This document shows positions 8,450-16,383 of a stretch of 44,833 nucleotides of DNA, one piece after another; within the stretch, counting starts at the first letter, position 1; each line of letters begins with the position of its first letter. Under the pieces are notes generated by a model. It saw nothing but the letters and a program-made list of their open reading frames with translations, ran no database searches and was not told where the DNA came from. A program made the position numbers and the translations under genes. Source of the stretch: Rubrimonas sp036788415 (GTDB lineage Bacteria > Pseudomonadota > Alphaproteobacteria > Rhodobacterales > Rhodobacteraceae); NCBI RefSeq assembly GCF_036788415.1, contig NZ_DAIQNN010000020.1, positions 1-44,833 on the forward strand, in the 5' to 3' direction.

Positions 8450-10018
8450 ATGACCCCCCACCGCTATCCCAGCAGTCTGCCCGAAAGCCTGCGCACCGAC
8501 GCGCGCGACGCGGCGCTGCCGAGGCAGCCCCCGCCGGGCTTTCGCAACATGTTCCACGAGCACCACGCCGACGAGGCGGACCGCTGGCGCGGCGAGGGAA
8601 GCGCGCACGACACCGAGATCATGCTCGCAGCCCTCGCCGAGCGGATGATGGCGCGCCCGCCAGCGCGCCGCACCGCCCCGTTTCCCGCCGGCTACACCTA
8701 TCTCGCGCAGTTCATGGCGCACGATCTGCAATTCTCGACCGACGAGCGCATCTATCCGCCCGCCGCGGTCCCGCATGTCGCGCTGCGCAAGCGGCGGCTG
8801 ACGCTCGAGACGATCTACGGCGAAGGCCCCGAGCGCGATCCGCAGTTCTACGGCGCGGGCGACGACGCGCTGGCCCCCTATCGGCTGCGCTTCGGGCGAT
8901 TCGGCCCCGGCGTCGCGCCCGGTCAGCGCACGCTCGCCCGCTCGGCGCATTGCACGTCGGTGTCCGGCGCCCCCGAAGCCCCACTCTGCGCCGCCGATGC
9001 GCGCAACGACGAGAACCCGGTCGTCGCCCAGGTCGCGGGGCTCTTCATCCGGCTGCACAATGTCGCGCTCCGCCGCCTCGACCGCTATGGCGACCCCGCC
9101 GAGCGCTTCGCCGCGGCCCGCCGCGTCGCGCAGGCCGCGTTCCGCTGCGTCGTGTTCGACGATCTGCTCCCGCGTCTGCTGCGCCCGGACGTGCGTCTCG
9201 CCTATGAGCGCGGGCGCCGGCGCGATCTGCCGGCGGCGAGGACCGACGACGTCGCCGTCGAGTTCAGCCACGCCGTCAGCCGCGCCGGTCATGCGCTGGT
9301 CCGCCCCGACTACGCCGTCTCGCCGACGGTGAATTCGGGCCATGCGATCAATGTGCGGGAGATGATCCGCCATACCTCGAGGCGCGACCCCGAGGCCTTC
9401 GCGCAGGGGCGCGCCTGGGCGGTGGACTGGTCGCTGTTCTTCGGCGCGCGCGCGCAGCCCGCGGAGCCCTTCGCGCCGCATGTCAACCCGTTCCTCGCCG
9501 AGGCGCCGGGGCTGCTGGCGGACGCGCTCCGCCCGGCCCGCCGGGCGCATCTGCCGCTGCGCGATCTGGCGCGCGGCATGGATGCGGGCCCCTTGCGCGT
9601 CGAAGCGCTGGCCGAGCACGTGCGCGCCGATTTCGCCGGCGTCCCCGGACTGCACCGCTGGCTCGCCTTCGACGCCTCGCATCGCGGCTCCGCGGTGCTG
9701 GAGGTGCTGGGGGAGGACCGCGCGCTCAAGCCCTGGCGCGCGAGCCTGTGCGCCGAGCCGCCGCTCTATCTGTTCGCGTTGATCGAGGCCGCGGCGCCCG
9801 AGGATCAGGGAGGCGGCGCCGGGCTGCGCTTCGGCGCGCTCGGCTCCATCGTCACCGCCGAGCCGCTCTACGCCGCGCGCGACGCCAGCCGCGAGAGCGT
9901 CGAGGACCATCCCGATCTGAAGGTCGACGCCGCGACCGTGTTCGGCCCGGCCGGCGCGCCCGCCGGGATGGCCGATCTGATCGAGGCTCTGATTCCCGCC
10001 CGACTCGCCGCATCCTGA
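8450..10018 (+). CDS. animal-type haem peroxidase family protein (bacterial)
   Basis: 522 aa. Motifs of the animal haem peroxidase superfamily are present in the right order. The distal-His segment is YLAQFMAHDLQF with H91 and the Ca-ligand-like D92. DARNDENPVVAQVAGLFIRLHN is at about 183-204 (family DxRxNExP...LHTLFxREHN). The proximal-His segment is EFSHAVSRAGHALVRPDY with H281. No Sec or Tat signal and no membrane segment, so it is apparently cytoplasmic or exported by a leaderless route. Start ATG 8450 is preceded by GGAGCG. It is followed after 32 bp by an unknown 153-aa gene that may be its partner. The peroxidase fold is well supported; halide or organic substrate is unknown. Confidence 0.87.
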   Translation: MTPHRYPSSLPESLRTDARDAALPRQPPPGFRNMFHEHHADEADRWRGEGSAHDTEIMLAALAERMMARPPARRTAPFPAGYTYLAQFMAHDLQFSTDERIYPPAAVPHVALRKRRLTLETIYGEGPERDPQFYGAGDDALAPYRLRFGRFGPGVAPGQRTLARSAHCTSVSGAPEAPLCAADARNDENPVVAQVAGLFIRLHNVALRRLDRYGDPAERFAAARRVAQAAFRCVVFDDLLPRLLRPDVRLAYERGRRRDLPAARTDDVAVEFSHAVSRAGHALVRPDYAVSPTVNSGHAINVREMIRHTSRRDPEAFAQGRAWAVDWSLFFGARAQPAEPFAPHVNPFLAEAPGLLADALRPARRAHLPLRDLARGMDAGPLRVEALAEHVRADFAGVPGLHRWLAFDASHRGSAVLEVLGEDRALKPWRASLCAEPPLYLFALIEAAAPEDQGGGAGLRFGALGSIVTAEPLYAARDASRESVEDHPDLKVDAATVFGPAGAPAGMADLIEALIPARLAAS

Positions 10019-10050
10019 CGAACCCCGAATCCAAGGCCGGAGACGCGACC

Positions 10051-10512
10051 ATGCCCCTTCAGATGAACGTCATCGCCCATCAACTCGTCGGCGGCTATCT
10101 GAGCCGGCTGACCCTTTCGGGCGCCCGCCCCGCAACGGTCGCGCAAATGATGGCGGATCTCGCGGAATTCGCAAACGACGCGCTCGGCGTCGAGGCCATG
10201 CAGGCGCGCTACGACCCCGCCACCCGCAGCTGGCGCATCCCCGGCGTGCTGGAGCTGATCGACGTCGACGAGACCGCGACGGCGAGCTTTCACGAGAGCA
10301 CGCCGCAGAATCTGGCGATCCGCCTGCCCGATCGCGACTTGCTCGCCGAGAACCGCAATCTCGCAGTGGCCTATGACGCGGGGCGCGTCCGGGGCGGGTT
10401 CTCGCTGAGCCCCTTCTATCGCGACTATGCGCAGAGCGGCCCCTACGAGCTCAGCAACAGCGATTTTCTCGACAGCCGGATCGCCGACTACGTCTTCGCG
10501 ACCTGCCGCTGA
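10051..10512 (+). CDS. hypothetical protein next to haem peroxidase
   Basis: 153 aa, soluble, no signal peptide, not recognised. Composition is normal for the genome. It contains an acidic LELIDVDETATASFHEST centre and an aromatic C-terminal part (FSLSPFYRDYAQSGPYELSN). It starts 32 bp after the peroxidase stop with GGAGA upstream of ATG 10051, so it is probably cotranscribed with the peroxidase and may be an accessory protein or a target. No known domain could be seen. Confidence 0.7.
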   Translation: MPLQMNVIAHQLVGGYLSRLTLSGARPATVAQMMADLAEFANDALGVEAMQARYDPATRSWRIPGVLELIDVDETATASFHESTPQNLAIRLPDRDLLAENRNLAVAYDAGRVRGGFSLSPFYRDYAQSGPYELSNSDFLDSRIADYVFATCR

Positions 10513-10572
10513 GGCGCGTCGGCGCGATCCGCCGCGCTTCCCGGCGGCGTCCGCGCGCCCTATAACCGGAGC

Positions 10573-11775
10573 ATGGACAGCACGGACATCCTCGTCGTCG
10601 GCGGAGGCCTCGCAGGCCTCGCCGCAGCAGCCCGCCTCGCCTCGGACGGGGCGCGCGTCATCGTCGCGGACAAGGCGGCGCCGCCCCCGGTCGACGTCGC
10701 GCAGGACGGCGCCGACCTGCGCACCACCGCCTTTCTGCAACCCGCCATCGACACGCTGCGCAAGGCCGGCGCGTGGGAAGGCATGGCCGAGGGCGCCGAG
10801 GCGCTGTGGACCATGCGCATCCTCGACGCGGGCGGCCGCGTGAATGCGGTGCGCGAGCGCGCCGAATTCGATTCGGGCGAGATGGGCGAGCGGCCTTTCG
10901 GCTTCAATGTGCGCAATACCGACGCAAGGCGGGCGCTGGAGGCGCCGTTGCGCGACCTCGGCGTGGAGGTGCGCGCCCCGGCGGGCCTCGAACGGCTGAC
11001 GCTGCGCGACGACTGCGCCTTCGCGCTGTTGGGCGACGGATCGACCGTGCGCGCGCAACTCGTCATCGGCGCGGACGGGCGGGATTCGGGGGTGCGCGAC
11101 GCGGCGGGCATCGCCGCACGGCGCTGGCGCTACGGGCAGAAGGCGCTGGTCTTCGCCGTGCGCCATCCGCGCCCGCATGGCGGCGCGTCGACGGAGATAC
11201 ACCGCTCGGGCGGGCCGTTCACGCTGGTGCCTATGCCCGACGCCGACGGCTGGCACATGTCGTCGGTGGTGTGGCTCGAGCGGGCGGCGGAGGCCGACCG
11301 GCTGGCGGCGCTGCCCGCGGAGGCGTTCGAGGATGCGCTCAACGCGCGGTCGCTCGATCTGCTGGGGCGGCTCGAAGTGGTGGGGCGCAAGGCGCTCTAT
11401 CCGATCATCTGCCAGATCTCCGACCGGATGGCGGCGCGGCGGGTCGCGCTGATGGCCGAAGCGGTCCATGTGATCTCGCCGATCGGCGCGCAGGGGCTGA
11501 ACATGTCGCTGGCCGATCTGGAGGATTTGGCCGGGCGGATCGCAGCGGCGCGCGCTCAGGGGCGCGACATCGGCGGGCGGGACGTGCTGTCGGGATATCA
11601 GCGGCGGCGCTGGCCGGAGACCGCGGCGCGGGTGGCGGGCGTCGACGCGCTCAACCGCGCGGCGCTGGCCGAGGCGCAGCCGCTGCGCGATCTGCGGCGT
11701 CTGGGGCTCGCGGCGGTCGGGCGGCTCGCTCCGCTGCGGCGCACGGCGATGCGGATCGGGATGGGGATGCGCTGA
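10573..11775 (+). CDS. FAD-dependent monooxygenase, UbiH/UbiF/COQ6 family
   Basis: 400 aa. The FAD-binding Rossmann motif GGGLAG is at residues 10-15. A middle motif GADGRDSGVRDAAGI (about 166-180) and the C-terminal FAD ribityl-binding segment SPIGAQGLNMSLADLEDLA (about 303-320) are those of aromatic-ring hydroxylases acting on ubiquinone precursors. RBS CCGGAG stands just before ATG 10573. It is convergent with the ROK regulator gene, the two stops being 6 bp apart. Role in ubiquinone biosynthesis is likely from family membership, but which ring position it hydroxylates cannot be told; no other ubi gene is nearby. Confidence 0.85.
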   Translation: MDSTDILVVGGGLAGLAAAARLASDGARVIVADKAAPPPVDVAQDGADLRTTAFLQPAIDTLRKAGAWEGMAEGAEALWTMRILDAGGRVNAVRERAEFDSGEMGERPFGFNVRNTDARRALEAPLRDLGVEVRAPAGLERLTLRDDCAFALLGDGSTVRAQLVIGADGRDSGVRDAAGIAARRWRYGQKALVFAVRHPRPHGGASTEIHRSGGPFTLVPMPDADGWHMSSVVWLERAAEADRLAALPAEAFEDALNARSLDLLGRLEVVGRKALYPIICQISDRMAARRVALMAEAVHVISPIGAQGLNMSLADLEDLAGRIAAARAQGRDIGGRDVLSGYQRRRWPETAARVAGVDALNRAALAEAQPLRDLRRLGLAAVGRLAPLRRTAMRIGMGMR

Positions 11776-11781
11776 GGCGCG

Positions 11782-12987
11782 CTACTGGGCTGCGGCAGGC
11801 TCCGCGCTCTCTCGGGCGAGCAACTCGGGCTGGGGCGAGAAGCGGGCGTGCAGCGGCAGAAGCGCCGCGCCCAGCATCCGCGCGTCCGCCCCGAGCGAGC
11901 CCGCGACCACCTCGATGGAATTGAGCCCCGAGAGGTCGAGCGCTTTGAGACGCCGCGCAGTGACGGCTACCATCGCGTCGCGCCAACGCGGGTTGAGCAT
12001 GCCGTCGATCACGACCCGTCCCGCGTCGATCAGCGCCGCTGCGGCGGCGGCGCATCGAGCGAGCGCTTCAGCGGCGCCCTCGGCCCAGTCGGCGAAGGCG
12101 GCGTCCGCTTCGGCGCTCTGAACTTCGCCTGCGATGGACGCGCGGGGGGGGACGCCAGCGCGGGCGAGCGAGGCCTCGAGAAACACCAGCGAGGCGTCGT
12201 GGATCAGCTGGCGGGGCCGCCCGTCCGGCCCCGCGCGGTGCGAGGGAACCGACCCGACCGCGCCGGCGTTGCCGCGCGCGCCATGTTGCAGGCGCCCGTC
12301 GATCACCACTCCGCCGCCGACGAAGGCGCCGAGATAAATGTAGAGCGCGTCGCCGCGCAGCCGGCCTGCGCCCAGCGCCATCTCGGCGGCGCAGGCGGCG
12401 GTCGCGTCGTTGTAGAGCTGCGCCGGCAGGCCGAGCGCGTCCGCCAGCGCCGCCGCCGGGTCGAAGCCCGCCCAGTCGGCCAATGCGTCGGAGGCGAGAC
12501 CGAGCTCGGCGGCCCACAGGTGCACATGGCCGGGCGCGGCCACTCCCAGACCGACGACGCGCCCCCGCTCCCTTGCGGGCAGGGCGGCGAGGGCGGCGGA
12601 CGCGCCCTCCACCGCGCGCGCCATCGACGGCCCGAGCAGCGGCGCGTCGTGCGGCGCGCGCCAGATGCTGAGCGGCGCGCCGTTGAAATCGACCAGCGCC
12701 GCGTCGACCCCCCGCCGCCCGATCTTGACGCCGACCGCGAAGGCGCCGCGGGGGTTGAGCGCCAGCGGCGTCATCGGCTGGCCGACGCGGCCGCGCACCT
12801 TGTCGTTCTCGACCAGCATCCCCTCTGCCAGCAGGCCGCGCGAGATCACCGCCGCCGCCTGCGCGCTGAGGCCGGTGGCGCGCGCCAGTTCGGCCTTGGA
12901 CAGCGGCCCGCGCTGGCGGATCGCGTCGAGGATCAGCCGTTCGTTATAGGCGCGCAGGGCGCTCGCATCTCCGCCGCGAAAGGACAT
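11782..12987 (-). CDS. ROK-family transcriptional regulator of the sugar module
   Basis: 401 aa. An N-terminal winged helix-turn-helix (about residues 12-70, including GPLSKAELARATGLSAQAAAVISRGL over about 27-52) is joined to a ROK sugar-kinase-like domain. The domain keeps YNDATAACAAEMALGAG and LGAFVGGGVVIDG, but the usual GExGH is GAVGS and the CxCGxxGCxE zinc site is missing, so it should be a pure sugar-sensing repressor and not a kinase. Divergent from frcB with 169 bp between, which contains a 16-bp palindrome (13007-13022). It most likely controls frcB-frcC-frcA-isomerase-kinase; the inducer is inferred to be one of the sugars of that pathway. Confidence 0.88.
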   Translation of the reverse strand: MSFRGGDASALRAYNERLILDAIRQRGPLSKAELARATGLSAQAAAVISRGLLAEGMLVENDKVRGRVGQPMTPLALNPRGAFAVGVKIGRRGVDAALVDFNGAPLSIWRAPHDAPLLGPSMARAVEGASAALAALPARERGRVVGLGVAAPGHVHLWAAELGLASDALADWAGFDPAAALADALGLPAQLYNDATAACAAEMALGAGRLRGDALYIYLGAFVGGGVVIDGRLQHGARGNAGAVGSVPSHRAGPDGRPRQLIHDASLVFLEASLARAGVPPRASIAGEVQSAEADAAFADWAEGAAEALARCAAAAAALIDAGRVVIDGMLNPRWRDAMVAVTARRLKALDLSGLNSIEVVAGSLGADARMLGAALLPLHARFSPQPELLARESAEPAAAQ

Positions 12988-13006
12988 TCCGCTGGTTCCG
13001 AATCGG

Positions 13007-13022
13007 GCGCAACCCGTTGCGC
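13007..13022. promoter_or_regulatory. 16-bp palindrome, candidate operator between ROK gene and frcB
   Basis: GCGCAAC-CC-GTTGCGC is a perfect inverted repeat 19 bp upstream of the ROK gene start and 135 bp upstream of frcB. Directly beside it (about 13040-13080) is the only AT-rich patch in the intergenic region, fitting divergent promoters. The site is visible; binding by the ROK protein is inferred. Confidence 0.5.
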
Positions 13023-13156
13023 GTGAACAGGATGATGCGGCGCCCCTTTAAACAAGGCAATGTGATTTATTAATTGACGAATCGCCTCTGCGCGGCGTAT
13101 CGCAGGGCAGTGGCGGGACAATCGCCGCCAGAAAAACGCATCTTGGGGAGAACGCC

Positions 13157-14188
13157 ATGTCCACTCGCACCGCCTTGCGCGCCACGACCATCCTCGCCGC
13201 CGCCCTCGTCGCGGGCGGGCTGAGCGCCGGCCCGACAGCCGCGCAGGAGATCGTCGGACTGATCACGAAGACCAACACCAACCCCTTCTTCGTGAAGATG
13301 CGCGAGGGCGCGGAGGCCAAGGCCAAGGAGCTCGGGATGGAGTTCCGCTCCTTCGCCGGGAAGTACGACGGCGACACCGAAGCGCAGATCGAGGCCATCG
13401 AAAGCCTTCAGGCCGCCGGCGCCAAGGGCATTCTGATCACCCCCTCCGATCCCGCCGCGCTCGCCGACACGGTGCGCCGCGCCCGCGAGGCCGGCCTGCT
13501 GGTGATCGCGCTCGACACGCCCTTCGACCCGATCGACGCCGCCGACGCCACTTTCGCCACCGACAACCGGCTGGCGGGCGAGCTGATCGGCAAATGGGCC
13601 GCCGCCACCATGGGCGACACGGCCTCGGCCAAGATCGCGACGCTCGATCTGTCGGATGCGCAGATCACCGTGGACGTGCTGCGCAATCAGGGTTTCCTCG
13701 CGGGCTTCGGCGTCGACGTGAACGACCCCAACAAGATGTACGACGAGACCGACCCGCGCTTCGTGGGCGGCGACACAACGCTCGGCGCCGAGGAGGGCGG
13801 CCGGACCGCGATGGAGAACCTGCTCCAGAAGGACGCCGGCATCAACGTCGTGCACACGATCAACGAGCCCGCCGCCGCCGGAGCCTATGAGGCGCTGAAG
13901 GCGTTCGGGCTGTCGGACAAGGTGCTGGTCGTCTCGGTCGACGGCGGCTGCCCCGGCGTGCGCAACGTGGCGGAGGGCATCATCGGCGCCACCTCGATGC
14001 AGTTCCCGCTGCTGATGGCCTCGATGGGCGTCGAGGCGGTGAAGAAATACGCCGAGACCGGCGAGAAGCCCGCGAACACGCCCGGCCTCGACTTCTTCAA
14101 CACCGGCGTCGAGCTTGTGACGGACCGTCCGGTGGAGGGCGTCCCCTCGATCACCTCCGAGGAAGCGCTCAAGAAGTGCTGGGGGTGA
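13157..14188 (+). CDS. frcB: sugar ABC transporter substrate-binding protein (FrcB-like)
   Basis: 343 aa, periplasmic type I binding protein (RbsB/FrcB class). Sec signal peptide at about residues 1-28 ends near GPTAAQ. The mature start EIVGLITKTNTNPFFVKMREG is typical of the FrcB group, as are KGILITPSDPAALADTV, DTPFDPIDAADATFATDN, and HTINEPAAAGAYEAL. GGGGAGA precedes ATG 13157. Known FrcB proteins bind fructose, mannose or ribose; the downstream isomerase and kinase suit a hexose ketose/aldose pair. Separated from frcC by 180 bp with three hairpins, so frcB is probably made in excess over the membrane components. Confidence 0.92.
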   Translation: MSTRTALRATTILAAALVAGGLSAGPTAAQEIVGLITKTNTNPFFVKMREGAEAKAKELGMEFRSFAGKYDGDTEAQIEAIESLQAAGAKGILITPSDPAALADTVRRAREAGLLVIALDTPFDPIDAADATFATDNRLAGELIGKWAAATMGDTASAKIATLDLSDAQITVDVLRNQGFLAGFGVDVNDPNKMYDETDPRFVGGDTTLGAEEGGRTAMENLLQKDAGINVVHTINEPAAAGAYEALKAFGLSDKVLVVSVDGGCPGVRNVAEGIIGATSMQFPLLMASMGVEAVKKYAETGEKPANTPGLDFFNTGVELVTDRPVEGVPSITSEEALKKCWG

Positions 14189-14198
14189 GGCGCGCCCG

Positions 14199-14223
14199 GA
14201 AAACCGTCCGGTGGACGGTTTTC
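14199..14223 (+). terminator. 11-bp triloop hairpin after frcB (attenuator or mRNA stabiliser)
   Basis: Arms GAAAACCGTCC (14199-14209) and GGACGGTTTTC (14213-14223) are perfectly complementary around loop GGT, 10 nt after the frcB stop. The right arm ends in TTTTC. As the ABC permease lies downstream on the same strand, it probably acts as a partial terminator or protects the frcB message from 3' decay. Confidence 0.65.
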
Positions 14224-14250
14224 AGCGCCGAACGCCCGTAGGGCCGCAGG

Positions 14251-14320
14251 CGGCGTCGCATCCGACGCCGAGCGTCGCGCAAACCTGAAGAGGCGAGGGA
14301 GGCGGCGCGCATCGCCTCCC
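14251..14320 (+). repeat. two further hairpins in the frcB-frcC gap
   Basis: CGGCGTCG (14251-14258) pairs with CGACGCCG (14263-14270) over a 4-nt loop, and GGGAGGCG (14297-14304) pairs with CGCCTCCC (14313-14320) over an 8-nt loop. With the 14199-14223 stem these make the intercistronic RNA highly structured. No gene is seen in the gap. Confidence 0.5.
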
Positions 14321-14368
14321 CGGCAGCCGGCGCGCCATGGCGGCGCGACGGACGGAGGAGACGCGTCC

Positions 14369-15598
14369 ATGTCAGAGCCGACGAGCCCGGGCCCCACTGC
14401 GCGCCCGATGCAGGAATTCGAGGCGGCCATCGACCGCTCGCAGACCGACGTCGCGGTGTTCGACGAGCCCAAGGGCGGGCCGTTGCGGGCCTTCCAGGGG
14501 TTCCTGCACGACAACCCGACCGCAGCGCCCGCGCTGGTGCTGCTGCTGAGCTGCGCCGTCTTCGGCGCGATCGCGCCGAATTTCTTCTCGGCGTTCAACC
14601 TGTCGCTGATCATCCAGCAGGTGACGGTGATCGGCATTCTCGGCGCGGCGCAGACGCTGGTGATCCTGACCGCCGGCATCGACCTGTCGGTCGCGGCGAT
14701 CATGGTCCTGAGCTACATGACGATGGCGCGGCTCGCGGTGGAGGGGGGCGTGCCCTCCCCGCTCGCGATCCTGATCGGGCTGGCGGTGGGCGCGGCCTGC
14801 GGGCTGCTCAACGGCTCGCTGGCGACGCGGGCGCGGGTGCTTCCGATCCTCGCCGCCGTGCTCGTCTGGGTGGCGGCGCTGCAATCCGGGCTCGATCTCA
14901 TCCACGCGGCGCCGCTGGGCATCCTCGCCGGGCTCGGCGTCGGGATCTGGGGCGTGGGGCCGGCGCCGGCGCTGCGGCTGCCGCCCTTCATCGTCACGCT
15001 CGGCGCGTGGTCGATCTTCTTCGCGCTGACGCTGTGGTATTCCGAAGCGCAGACCGTGCGCAGTCAGGACATCGACGCCGCCGCGCCGCTGCTGAAGGTC
15101 TTCGGGCTGAGGGTCGAGCTGTTCGGCGCGCAGTTCACGCTCGGCTCGTTCCTGATGCTCGGGGTGTTCGTCGCGCTGTGGTACGCGCTCGGCTCCACCG
15201 GCTGGGGCCGTTCGGTCTATGCGGTGGGCGACGACAAGGAGGCGGCGGAGCTATCGGGCATCCGCACCGACCGGGTGCTGCTGTCGGTCTACGGCGTCGC
15301 GGGGTTCCTGTGCGCGCTCGGCGGCTGGGCGGCCATCGGGCGGGTCGGCTCGGCCTCGCCCCAGAGCTTCTACGAGGGCAATCTCGACGCGATCACCGCG
15401 GTGGTGATCGGCGGCACCTCGCTGTTCGGCGGGCGCGGCGCGATCTTCGGCACGCTTATCGGGGCGCTGATCGTGGGCGTGTTCCGCTCGGGGCTGAAGC
15501 TCGCGGGGGTCGAGGTGCTGTGGCAGGGCTTCGCCATCGGCCTGCTGATCATCGTCGCGGTGGCCATGGACCAGTGGATCCGGAGGGTCTCGTCATGA
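14369..15598 (+). CDS. frcC: sugar ABC transporter permease (FrcC-like) with an extra ~47-residue segment
   Basis: 409 aa, polytopic inner-membrane protein. FrcC hallmarks: TLVILTAGIDLSVAAIMVLS (about 96-115), LPPFIVTLGAWSIFFALTLWYS (about 204-225), VYAVGDDKEAAELSGI, and ITAVVIGGTSLFGGRGAIFGTLIGA. The family passes directly from NG-(x)n-TR/K to LPPFIVTLG, but here about 47 residues (156-202) with two hydrophobic stretches are interposed, making the protein about 45-50 residues longer than FrcC. The frame and codon usage are intact through it. The N-terminus is a 50-residue hydrophilic extension as in other FrcC proteins. Its stop overlaps frcA by 4 bp. Confidence 0.9.
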   Translation: MSEPTSPGPTARPMQEFEAAIDRSQTDVAVFDEPKGGPLRAFQGFLHDNPTAAPALVLLLSCAVFGAIAPNFFSAFNLSLIIQQVTVIGILGAAQTLVILTAGIDLSVAAIMVLSYMTMARLAVEGGVPSPLAILIGLAVGAACGLLNGSLATRARVLPILAAVLVWVAALQSGLDLIHAAPLGILAGLGVGIWGVGPAPALRLPPFIVTLGAWSIFFALTLWYSEAQTVRSQDIDAAAPLLKVFGLRVELFGAQFTLGSFLMLGVFVALWYALGSTGWGRSVYAVGDDKEAAELSGIRTDRVLLSVYGVAGFLCALGGWAAIGRVGSASPQSFYEGNLDAITAVVIGGTSLFGGRGAIFGTLIGALIVGVFRSGLKLAGVEVLWQGFAIGLLIIVAVAMDQWIRRVSS

Positions 15599-16383
15599 GC
15601 GCGGATATGAAGCGTCCGGTGGTGCGGGCGCGGGGGCTGGTGAAGCGCTACGGGCGCGTGACCGCCATCGACCACGCCGATTTCGACCTGATGCCAGGCG
15701 AGATCCTCGCGGTGATCGGCGACAACGGCGCGGGGAAGTCGACGCTGATCAAGGCGCTGTGCGGGGCGGTGCAGGTGGACGCCGGCTCGATCGAGATCGA
15801 CGGCGTCGAGACCCGCTTCGCCTCGCCCATCGAGGCGCGCGAGGCCGGGATCGAGACAGTGTATCAGAACCTCGCCCTGAGCCCCGCCCTCTCGATCGCG
15901 GACAACATGTTTCTGGGGCGCGAGCTCTACAAGCCCGGGTTTCTCGGGAAATACCTGCGCATGCTCGACAAGAAGCGGATGCGCGCATTCGCCCGCGACA
16001 AGCTCACCGAGCTTGGCCTGATGACGGTGCAGAGCATCAATCAGGCCGTCGAGACGCTGTCGGGCGGTCAGCGGCAAGGCGTGGCGGTGGCGCGCGCCGC
16101 CGCCTTCGCAACCAAATTCATCATCATGGACGAGCCGACCGCGGCGCTCGGCGTCAAGGAGAGCCGCCGCGTGCTGGAGCTGATCAAGGACGTGCAGGCG
16201 CGCGGCCTGCCGATCATCCTGATCAGCCACAACATGCCGCATGTGTTCGAATTGGCCGACCGCATCCACATCCACCGTCTGGGGCGGCGCGCCTGCGTGA
16301 TCCGCCCGCAGGACCACACCATGTCGGACGCCGTCGCGATCATGACCGGCGCGATGCCGCCGCCGGTGGAGCAGGCGGCGTGA
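15595..16383 (+). CDS. frcA: sugar ABC transporter ATP-binding protein (FrcA-like)
   Basis: 262 aa, single nucleotide-binding domain, unlike the tandem RbsA type, as is usual for FrcA. Walker A GDNGAGKST at 42-50, signature LSGGQRQ at 155-161, Walker B FIIMDE at 175-180, and the H-loop in ISHNMPHVFELADRIHIHRLGRR. Start ATG overlaps the frcC stop (ATGA). Its own stop overlaps the GTG start of the isomerase. It energises uptake through frcC at the cytoplasmic face. Confidence 0.93.
   Translation: MSADMKRPVVRARGLVKRYGRVTAIDHADFDLMPGEILAVIGDNGAGKSTLIKALCGAVQVDAGSIEIDGVETRFASPIEAREAGIETVYQNLALSPALSIADNMFLGRELYKPGFLGKYLRMLDKKRMRAFARDKLTELGLMTVQSINQAVETLSGGQRQGVAVARAAAFATKFIIMDEPTAALGVKESRRVLELIKDVQARGLPIILISHNMPHVFELADRIHIHRLGRRACVIRPQDHTMSDAVAIMTGAMPPPVEQAA

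Noticed and set aside
14199..14320. Hairpin series as a CRISPR array
   Set aside because: The stems differ in sequence and spacing; there are no direct repeats or cas genes.
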